From CAZFAT01 sp964517075 (GTDB lineage: Bacteria > Acidobacteriota > Vicinamibacteria > Vicinamibacterales > SCN-69-37): a stretch of 32,838 nucleotides of DNA. Positions 16,187 through 24,000 of the stretch are shown here, piece after piece; position 1 is the stretch's first letter; each line of letters begins with the position of its first letter. A program made the translations under genes and the position numbers. The DNA lies in NCBI GenBank assembly GCA_964517075.1, contig CAZFAT010000265.1, positions 1 to 32,838 on the forward strand, written 5' to 3'. Under the pieces are notes generated by a model that was not told where the DNA came from, ran no database searches, and worked only from the letters and a program-made list of their open reading frames with translations.

Positions 16187-17047
16187 TCACGTCAACATCA
16201 CCAACGCGTAGCTTCCGACCCGCTCGAATCCCAACGCGCGGTAGCACCGCTCGGCGCTCGGGTTGTCCGTGAACAGCACCGCGCGCGTGGCGCCGCGTTC
16301 TCGCGCCGCTCGAAGAGCGCCGGCCACCGCCACCTTCGCATAGCCGCGCCCGCGGAGCGCTGGCGGGGTGTAGATGCCGCCGAGCTGAACGATGTCGGGC
16401 AGGCTCGCGTTGAACGCGGAGAGGGATACCGGATTCTCGCCGACAACCGCTACCCAGACGTCGCCGTCGGCCATCTGCCTGTTGAGAAACGCCGCGGTGC
16501 GCTGGCGAGTTTCCGCCGAGTCTGGTGATCCAAGCGCTTCGATGTCGTAGGCGGACCTCCAGTCGCGGAGCAGAGCATGCTCGTCCGACAGGGGTGGCCG
16601 ACACAGAACGGATCGCTCGACCAGCGCGCGCGGGGGCACGAGCCTGGCAAGGTCGAGGGCGAACAGTCCCTCGTCTGCGGCAGTCGTGGTTGGGGCGTCC
16701 GCCAGTCCCAGAGTCACACGCGCCTCGCGCACTTGGTCGGCCGGTCCCATCAGCCCACGTACTGCACGCCCGCTCAAGTGCACGGCAGCCCTCGCGACAT
16801 CGGCCGCGCAACCGGAGGCCTGGATCAGCAAGTTGCCATTCCACGCGTGTGCGGCAACGCCCACGATCTCGCTGGCGCGGAACGCGCCGGCGTAGACCGC
16901 CTGGAATGGCGCGCCCTCGAACACGAGTCCTGCGCGTCGGCTGTTCGCGCGAAGGAACATCGAGCTGTCGCCGTGCGACGCGAGGAACGATTCGATGGCC
17001 GGGGCATCGGCCGGAGTCAGCAGACGGAACGTCACAGCGTCAGTCAT
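16187..17047 (-). CDS. GNAT family N-acetyltransferase with two GNAT-like halves
   Basis: 286 residues. The C-terminal half holds the acetyl-CoA binding motif A, LGGIYTPPALRGRGYAKVAV (R/Q-x-x-G-x-G/A as RGRGYA), followed by VLFTDNPSAERCYRALGFER, the usual motif B. The N-terminal half (residues 1 to about 130) resembles a degenerate GNAT repeat, giving the tandem form found in many bacterial acetyltransferases of unknown substrate. No signal peptide; cytoplasmic. The ATG lies at 17045-17047. The gene stands alone on the minus strand, convergent with the HTH gene. Confidence 0.9.
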   Translation of the reverse strand: MTDAVTFRLLTPADAPAIESFLASHGDSSMFLRANSRRAGLVFEGAPFQAVYAGAFRASEIVGVAAHAWNGNLLIQASGCAADVARAAVHLSGRAVRGLMGPADQVREARVTLGLADAPTTTAADEGLFALDLARLVPPRALVERSVLCRPPLSDEHALLRDWRSAYDIEALGSPDSAETRQRTAAFLNRQMADGDVWVAVVGENPVSLSAFNASLPDIVQLGGIYTPPALRGRGYAKVAVAGALRAARERGATRAVLFTDNPSAERCYRALGFERVGSYALVMLT

Positions 17048-17118
17048 TATCCGTCTCAGGTGACAACCCCGCGAACGGCCTGCGCTGGCGCCACCCGCCC
17101 ATGTCGATTTCGCGTGCC

Positions 17119-17158
17119 CTGGGCCAATGGCTCAGGTCCACCTGAGCCATTGACCCAG
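17119..17158. repeat. Long inverted repeat, 18-bp arms with 4-nt loop
   Basis: Arms 17119-17136 and 17141-17158 match at 17 of 18 positions around a TCCA loop; the central part is GGCTCAGG/CCTGAGCC. It lies 72 bp upstream of the GNAT gene and 110 bp downstream of the beta-helix gene, both minus strand. It has no adjacent T-run, so it may be a REP-like dispersed hairpin or a regulatory/processing structure rather than an intrinsic terminator. Confidence 0.7.
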
Positions 17159-17267
17159 AGGTCGTGAAACGAGACGGGCCGCTCCGGCCGTCACCGCTCG
17201 TAGCCCCCACCCGCCAGCAGCACCAGCGCGGCGACCCGCGTACCACGGGCTGTCAATGACGAGATCC

Positions 17268-19226
17268 TCACCAATAAAACGGCCGATTGCCCGTGCGTCC
17301 GCGCGGACCGTACACCGGCATGGGCTGTCCGGCCTCGTGTGCGCCGAGATCCGGCGCGCGGCCGGCGAACCCATCGTTCACGTTCGGAATCGGCGTGCCG
17401 GCGTCGATCGCCCGGCCTCCGGCCTTCAACGCGAAGTTCACCTCGGCCGCCTCGTAGGGTCTGCCGTACGTTCCCGAATTCGGCGGCGGCGACGGCGGCT
17501 GCAGCGACTCGAAGATGTCGTAGTCGATCTCGATGCCGTGCGCTTCCTGGCCGGTGGCCGCCGCGAGCTCCGCGAGCGTCCGGAACGACTGATTCTGGCC
17601 GCCGCCGCGACCGCCGCCGGGAGCAGCCGCCGGCGGCGGGGAGCCGGCGCCGCGGGCGCCGGCCCAGATGAAGTTCCGCTCCACGGCGGGATTCGGGCGG
17701 TAGCCGTTGTAGTCGTAGGTCGAGTACGGGGTCGGGCCGCCGATTGACGCGACGGCCGCGGCGCGGTTCGTCCCGAGGAACAGGTTGTTCGCGAAGTGCG
17801 CGTTCTGGACCTGCTGGTTGGTGCTGTTCTCCGCGATCAGCGTGTTGTGCAGCACGTACACGCCGGCGGGGTTGCTGAATTTCAGCGCCACGGGCGCGTT
17901 GTAGATGACGTTGCGGATGTAATACGCCGGACCGCCGAAAATCGGCTGCGCGCTCAGCGCCGTATGCGCGGCATTCAGGCCGCGGTTGCGCATGATGCGG
18001 ATGTTGTGCACGCCGCCGTCGCCTTCGATGAAGTCGTCGCCGGTGACGAAGATGTCGTTGTTGTAGATATCAATGGCCACCGCCCAGTCCTTGCGATCGG
18101 GATCCGGCACACCATGCGTGGAGATCGCGATGCCGTCGTGGAAGAACGCCGCGGCATTGTGCGCGATCGTGTGGCCCGACCCGTACACCTTGATGGCGAA
18201 GTAACTGTTGATCGGATGCGCGCCGTAGAGGCCCGGGCTCGCCCAGCCGAGCACGCGCCGCGGATCGTCGCGGCCGATGAACACGTTGTCCGCGATGTAG
18301 AAACCAGTCGAGCCGGAGAACTCGGTCGTGATGCCCGCGCCGACCGACTCGAAGCGGCAGTGGCGAACGGTCAGCCCCTTCGCGCCCGCGACGTCCTTCA
18401 CGCCGGCCCAGAACGCGACTTCGGTGTTCCGGAACGTGATCCCCTCGAAGATGTGATGTTCCGTGCCCATCACGTCGAACAGCCGGAACGCACCGTCGCC
18501 GTCGAACACCACCTCGCCGTCACCGGCCGCCTTGATGACGATCGGCTTCTCCGCCGTGCCTTTCGCTGTCAGCAGATAAGTGCCGTCGAACGTGAGGCCG
18601 TAGGGGTCGACATAGTTGCGGCGGTTCCCGATGTACTGCCCCGCGTGAATCAAGAAGGTATCGCCGGGCTCCGCCTTGCGCAGCGCCACGATATTCCAGT
18701 CGCCGGTGCCGACGTAGCCGTTGTAGGCCGCCATCAGGCCGGTGGTGTTCGGCGTCTCCTTCGGACGATTCTGCGGCCACGTGAGCGGGTACACATGAAT
18801 GACCCGTCCGCCTTCCGCCGCCTGTGGTTCGGCACGCGTCCGCACCGTCGTCATCTGGACGGCCGGACCCGTGATGCCGTCCGGGTCCTTCATCGTGAGG
18901 CGCACGTCGTACGAGGTATCCGGCTGGAGGTCGAGAATGCTGCCGGCGAACCGCGGCGGTACCGTGAACGGCGCGCGGGTGATCCGCTCGCCGCCCTGGC
19001 GCAGCAGCGGGAGTGCCGTCTTCCACGCCGTTTGGCCGGTCTGCCTGTACTCGACATCGACGGTCGCATTGCGGTTGTCGTCACCGGTAATGTCCCATTC
19101 GAAGCCCAGGCAGATGAGCGTCGCGGGCTCGACCACGAACTGGCCGGTGCGAGTGCCGTTGTTCTGCGCGCCGAGACCTGGAATCATCGAGAGCATGAGC
19201 GCGACGGCGACAAGTGTGTGTTTCAT
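17268..19226 (-). CDS. Exported right-handed parallel beta-helix protein (polysaccharide lyase-like)
   Basis: 652 residues from ATG at 19224-19226, which gives a clean signal peptide (MKHTLVAVALMLSMIPGLGAQ); the open frame upstream to 19313 is not protein-like. Residues about 25-130 form a fibronectin III-like domain (FEWDITGDDN, LQPDTSYDVRLTMKDPDG). The next 400 residues are beta-helix rungs with repeated asparagine-rich turns (GITFRNTEV, VRHCRFESV, FYIADNVFIG, IDIYNNDIFVTGDD, VLHNTLIAEN). A Pro/Ala/Gly linker (about 540-562, GGGRGGGQN) precedes the tail, which contains GRAIDAGTPIPN. No catalytic residues can be assigned with certainty. Its place behind kdgA and kdgK suggests a lyase or hydrolase acting on a uronic-acid polymer. 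Confidence 0.85.
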   Translation of the reverse strand: MKHTLVAVALMLSMIPGLGAQNNGTRTGQFVVEPATLICLGFEWDITGDDNRNATVDVEYRQTGQTAWKTALPLLRQGGERITRAPFTVPPRFAGSILDLQPDTSYDVRLTMKDPDGITGPAVQMTTVRTRAEPQAAEGGRVIHVYPLTWPQNRPKETPNTTGLMAAYNGYVGTGDWNIVALRKAEPGDTFLIHAGQYIGNRRNYVDPYGLTFDGTYLLTAKGTAEKPIVIKAAGDGEVVFDGDGAFRLFDVMGTEHHIFEGITFRNTEVAFWAGVKDVAGAKGLTVRHCRFESVGAGITTEFSGSTGFYIADNVFIGRDDPRRVLGWASPGLYGAHPINSYFAIKVYGSGHTIAHNAAAFFHDGIAISTHGVPDPDRKDWAVAIDIYNNDIFVTGDDFIEGDGGVHNIRIMRNRGLNAAHTALSAQPIFGGPAYYIRNVIYNAPVALKFSNPAGVYVLHNTLIAENSTNQQVQNAHFANNLFLGTNRAAAVASIGGPTPYSTYDYNGYRPNPAVERNFIWAGARGAGSPPPAAAPGGGRGGGQNQSFRTLAELAAATGQEAHGIEIDYDIFESLQPPSPPPNSGTYGRPYEAAEVNFALKAGGRAIDAGTPIPNVNDGFAGRAPDLGAHEAGQPMPVYGPRGRTGNRPFYW

Positions 19227-19314
19227 ATGGACCCTGAACCCGGCACGTGGAATCGATTCCCCGTTGGAGCCTCGCTCGCCACTACCGAGGCGCGTGGGCA
19301 GACGGGGTCGCACC

Positions 19315-20343
19315 TCACCGCTGCACCCTCCCCGACGCGTCGCCGCCGGCGAGCCGATCGACCTCTTCGACGCTGACGCGATTGAAGTCGCCCGGGATCG
19401 TCTGCTTCAACGCGCTCGCGGCGACCGCAAAACGCACCGCCGCGTCGGGCGCGCGTCCGGAAACGAGCGCGTAAATCAAGCCGGCCGCGAAACTGTCCCC
19501 GCCCCCAATCCGATCCACCAGCCGCACGTCGTAGCGCTGGCTGCGATGAAACGTCTTCGAGGCCTCGTCCCACAAGACGGCGGACCAGCCGTTGTCGCTC
19601 GCCGAGAGGCTCTCGCGCAGCGTGATGGCGACGAACGCCACGTTGAATTCGCGGGCCACGCGTTCGGCCGCGTCTCGGTAGGCGTCCACGTCGAGGCGAC
19701 CGCCGGCGACCTCGGTGTTCGCGACCTCGACGCCGAGCATGGCCTGCAGATCCTCCTCGTTGGCAATCAGGACGTGCGCACCGCGCACCAGTGACGGCAT
19801 CACCGCCTGGGCCTCGCGCTCGGACCAGAGCTTCTTTCGGAAATTCAGGTCGAGGCTGACCTTCAGGCCGGCCTGTCGCGCCGCGGCCACGGCGGCGCGC
19901 GCCGACGCCTCCGCGTGGGGGCCCAGCGCCGGCGTGATGCCGGTCAGGTGAAACCACACCGCGCCGGTGAAGAGGCGCGCCCAGTCCACCGCGTCCGGTT
20001 GCATCTCGCTCACCGCCGAGTGGGCGCGGTCATAGATCACGACCGACGCGCGCTGGCTGGCGCCGCTCTCGGTGAAATACACGCCGACGCGCTGTCCGCC
20101 GCGCACGATGGCCTCGGTCCGCACGCCTTCCGCGCGCAGCGCCTTGATGGCCGCCTCGCCGATGGCGTGCGTCGGCAGACGCGTGACGTACCAGCTGTCC
20201 AGACCGAACTGGGCCAGGCCGACGGCGACGTTGGCCTCGGCGCCGCCAAACGTCGCGACCAGCGCCGGAGACTGGAGGAAGCGCTCGAACCCGGGCGGGC
20301 TGAGGCGCAGCATGATCTCGCCGAAGGTGACGACCTTGCTCAT
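19315..20343 (-). CDS. kdgK: 2-keto-3-deoxygluconate kinase (PfkB family)
   Basis: 342 residues. The N-terminus (VVTFGEIMLRLSPPGFERF, then FGGAEANVAVGLAQFG) is that of KdgK, and the C-terminal PfkB signature DRIGGGDSFAAGLIY places the catalytic Asp at D283. The enzyme phosphorylates 2-keto-3-deoxygluconate to KDPG in the cytoplasm. Its ATG overlaps the stop of the aldolase gene by 4 bp (ATGA), so the kinase and the enzyme that cleaves its product are translated together. The beta-helix gene follows 88 bp later. Confidence 0.94.
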   Translation of the reverse strand: MSKVVTFGEIMLRLSPPGFERFLQSPALVATFGGAEANVAVGLAQFGLDSWYVTRLPTHAIGEAAIKALRAEGVRTEAIVRGGQRVGVYFTESGASQRASVVIYDRAHSAVSEMQPDAVDWARLFTGAVWFHLTGITPALGPHAEASARAAVAAARQAGLKVSLDLNFRKKLWSEREAQAVMPSLVRGAHVLIANEEDLQAMLGVEVANTEVAGGRLDVDAYRDAAERVAREFNVAFVAITLRESLSASDNGWSAVLWDEASKTFHRSQRYDVRLVDRIGGGDSFAAGLIYALVSGRAPDAAVRFAVAASALKQTIPGDFNRVSVEEVDRLAGGDASGRVQR

Positions 20344-21005
20344 GAGGTGCCTGTGCGGGCGGCCGTGACGTTGGCGACGATGCGCCGGGCGTTGTCGGTC
20401 AGCCGCGGGTAGTCGCCGGCGGCCACGGCGGCCGCGTCCAGCAGGGCCGACCCGGCGCCGACCGCCGCCGCGCCGGCGCGAATCCAGTCACCCGCATTGT
20501 CGATCGACACGCCGCCCGTCGGCACGAGCTTCACGTGTGGCAGCGGTCCGTGGACGTCGCGCAGATAGCCCGGACCCAACGCCGTCGCGGGGAAGACCTT
20601 GATGAGATCCGCGCCGGCGTCCCACGCCGCCAGAATCTCGGTCGGCGAGAAGCAGCCGGGCAGAACCGGCACGTCGTGCTCGTGCGCCGCCGCGATGATC
20701 GCAGGTCGAAACACCGGGCTCACGATGAACGTGGCGCCCGCCTCGATCACGCGGTGCGTCGTCTCCACGTCGACGACCGTGCCGGCGCCCAGCAGGAAGC
20801 CCGGCGGCAGGGACCGGGCCGTCTGGCGAATCAGGTCGACCGCTCCAGGCACGGTCATCGTGATCTCGAGCGTCCGGACGCCGCCCTCGGCCAGCGCCTG
20901 GACGACGCCGGGCAGTTTCGCCGGGTCCTTCATTCGAATGATGCCGACGACGCCGCAGGCTTCGATTGCCTGGACCACGGTCAGACGTCGATCGTTCGAG
21001 CCCAT
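20340..21005 (-). CDS. kdgA: KDPG aldolase (2-keto-3-deoxy-6-phosphogluconate aldolase)
   Basis: 221 residues, the normal length of this class I aldolase. The Schiff-base lysine is K136 in DLIKVFPA, and the general acid/base glutamate is E47 in LEITMT; GAGTV and PTGGVS complete the substrate pocket. It splits KDPG into pyruvate and glyceraldehyde 3-phosphate, the last step of the Entner-Doudoroff and uronate routes. ATG at 21003-21005 has no clear ribosome site; a TATCAT box (21017-21022) predicts a leader of only about 5 nt. It starts 54 bp after the large ThuA/cytochrome protein gene, in the same direction, so it may have both its own promoter and read-through. Confidence 0.95.
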   Translation of the reverse strand: MGSNDRRLTVVQAIEACGVVGIIRMKDPAKLPGVVQALAEGGVRTLEITMTVPGAVDLIRQTARSLPPGFLLGAGTVVDVETTHRVIEAGATFIVSPVFRPAIIAAAHEHDVPVLPGCFSPTEILAAWDAGADLIKVFPATALGPGYLRDVHGPLPHVKLVPTGGVSIDNAGDWIRAGAAAVGAGSALLDAAAVAAGDYPRLTDNARRIVANVTAARTGTS

Positions 21006-21013
21006 GCGCGCTC

Positions 21014-21024
21014 GCTATGATAGC
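21014..21024 (-). promoter_or_regulatory. Possible kdgA promoter with small palindrome
   Basis: GCTATCATAGC on the minus strand is an 11-bp palindrome that contains the -10-like TATCAT. The expected start point is about 5 nt before the kdgA ATG. The -35 region is poor. Confidence 0.35.
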
Positions 21025-21059
21025 CGCCTGCCGAGTTGGGCGATTCCTTCGACGGCGGC

Positions 21060-24000
21060 TCACGGCACGCGCGCCGTCCACCGCACGGCATTCGTCAGCA
21101 GCGTCCTGAACGCGTCCAGGCCGTGCACGCGCTCGTCGTGCCCGATCGTGATGCCGACGATGCGCGCGGTGGGATGGCGCGTGACCCAGACGGCCGGATG
21201 CGGCTGCTTGAAGCGCACGCTCGGCGACGTCTGGGCGAGGACGTCGATAGGCGCCGTGCCCGGCGGAACCTTGCCCGCTTCCGCGTTGAGGTAGTACAGC
21301 TCGTCGGTCACCTCGAACGACGCCGGCACGCCCTTCATGACGGGATGAGCCGGCTGCACGGCGTTCACCGTGAACGCCGCGATGCGATCGTGGCCGCGCG
21401 CACCGCCACCCACGATGGCCGCGTTCAGCTCGGGCCACTGCGCGTAGCCGTACCACGTGCCCGGATGCAGCATGACGAGGCCCTTGCCGGCGGCGGCGAA
21501 GTCGAAGAGCGCCTTCCGGTACGCCGGCGTGTCGAAGAACTGGCGGTTGACGCTGATGACCGCGACGTCGGCATTGCCGATCTCGGCCGCGGCCTGATCG
21601 CGATCCTCGGTGTAGTTGACGCTGAACCCGGCGGCCTCGAGCGTCGCGCGGTCGGTGGTGCCGAACGACACGCCGAAGTTGTGCGAGCTGCCGCCGCCGA
21701 TGATCAGCACCTTGGTTCTGCCCGGCGTCCACACGATTGGCGTCGTGGCCGGCAGCGGCGCGTCGCCTTTGCCGCCCTCCTTCGGACCCGCGGCGGCGCC
21801 CTGTGGGTTGGGCGGGGCCGGGCTGGCGCTCTGGAGGAACGTCAGGATGTCCCGTAGCGCGTCGGCGCCCAGTGCCTCGAGGCCCTCGGGCATCAGCGAG
21901 CGCCGCGTGGTCTCGCGCGTGACGATATCGGCCTTGCGGACCTCGACGTCGCCGGCCGGATTGCGCAGCGTGAGATTCACCGCGTTCTCGCTCGCCACCG
22001 TGCCCGCCATCGTCTCGCCGCTGCGGGTCGTCACGTTCACCTGGAAGTAGCTGGGATCGACCTCGCGGTTCGGGTCGAGGATCTGCGTGAGCAGTTCCGC
22101 GCGCGGGTGTGCCCCCATACCGTCGAGGGGCGGCCCGGCCTGGCTCGTGCCGATGTCGCCGAGCTTGTGGCAGGCGGAACAGGTGCTGGTGAACAGCTCG
22201 CGCCCTCGCGCCGCATTGCCCGGCTTCTCGACCTCGGGCAGCAGCGCCGCGATGACGTCGCTGCGGGCCCGCGCGGTGGAAACCGCGGCATCCAGGTAAG
22301 CGGTGGCCTCGGTCGCGACGCCCTTGTCTGGATGGTTGCGCAGGCGCGCCACGTTCGGCGGCCCGAGATGCTCAGTGGTGATGACGCCCCGCCGCAGTGC
22401 GGCGAGAAGGGCACGCGCCGACTCAGGTCGCCGCAACAACTGAACGACAATGGGCGTCGAATTCGTCCGGGCGAGAGCCTCGATGAGCACGGCATCGGTG
22501 TCCGCGCCCGGCGCGTCGCCAACGGCCGCGATCATCGGGGCGCGGCGCGTGGGTTCGAGCGCCGCGTCGGTGAGGATCGGGACGATCGCGGCGAGGGCCT
22601 CCGCGCGAAACGCCGGCACGGCCAGCAGGCTGGTCGCAATCTCGAGGCGCCGCGTGTCGCCCGTGGCGGCCGATCGAAGCTCGTCGAGGAGCGCGCGGCC
22701 GCGAGCATCGGTTGCGGCGCGGAGCGTGCCGCCGGTGTCCCACCGGGCAATCACCGGCAGGACCGCCGCGGTCGTGTCGGCATCGGCGAGGAGCGTCCGG
22801 AGGGCCGCCAGGGCCGCGGGCGTCGCCGGTCCCGCGGGGGCGTCGAGCCGTCCGATGGCGTTGAGGACCATCACCTTGAGCAGCGCGGCGGAGGGTGTCG
22901 CGCTCGCGGCGGCGGCCAGGAGCGGCTCGGCAGCGGCCGGCAGGGCGGCCGGCAGCACGCCGAGGACAAACTCGACGGTCGCTTCGGGCCTCGTGTGGCC
23001 AAACGACTGCGTCACATAGGCGGCGGCCTGATCGGCGGCCGCGGCGATCAGCGCCGAGCGCGTCCAGGCGTCGGTCGCGGCCGCAAATCCGTCGAGCACG
23101 GCGGCGCGCTCGCCGGCGGCCTTGGCCGTGCGCGATCGTTCGTAGAGCGCGAGCGCGGCGCTGCCCATCGGCCGCCTGACCTGGGCCAGCCGCGCGTCCG
23201 ACGCGAAATTCTCCTGCGCGAGCCGCCACGCGGTGAGCCTGACGTGCGCGTTCGGGCTCGTCTCCATCACGCGCATCAGGCCGGGAAGGTCACGGCGGTC
23301 GAGCGCGGGCATTTCGAGGCGCCGCGCCTGCTTGTGCTGCACGCGCCAGATGCGGCCGAAGTAGTGATCGCGATCGGGCCGCACGGCGGCATTCGCCGGC
23401 CCGTGCACGGGGCCGCGCGTGTCGTTGTGAATGACGGCCTGGTTGTAGAAGTCGATGACGTAGAGCGCGCCGTCCGGCCCGACGCGCGTCTCGATCGGCC
23501 GGAACCAGAGGTCGCGGCTGCGGATGAACTCGGTCTCCTCGCGGCCCGCTTCCTTCTCGGTCGTATAGCTCACGCCGTCGGGCCGCAGGAACTGCTGATG
23601 CACGATGTTCAGCGTCGGCTCGCCCGTGAAGTAGGCGCGCTGCCAGCGCTCCGGCCAGGCGCCACCGTCGTAGATCGCGCAGCCGGCCGCGGCCGTGAAC
23701 CGGCCGACCTGATCGATCTGCACGTAGGCCTGCTCGGGCCACGTCATGAGCGGATAGGTTCGCTGTCCGCTGATCATGCCTTTTGCGGACGGCGTGTTCG
23801 CGGCGCGCCCTTTCGCCAGCACGCTCTCGGGCAGCACGGTGTGGAACAACACGGTGCCGCTCGTCGGCTGCGTCCAGAAGACCTGGCCGTCCCACGTAAT
23901 GTCCAGGCCCCACGTATTGCCGCCGCGGCTGCTGTACTGCTCGAATGCGCTGCCATCGGGCCGGAAACGCACGACGCCGCTGCCGTCGCGGCCGAAGCTC

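Noticed and set aside
16081..16272. Short plus-strand frame beginning MATEHLEESD
   Set aside because: Its second half runs over the end of the GNAT gene on the other strand, there is no ribosome site, and no family is recognised.
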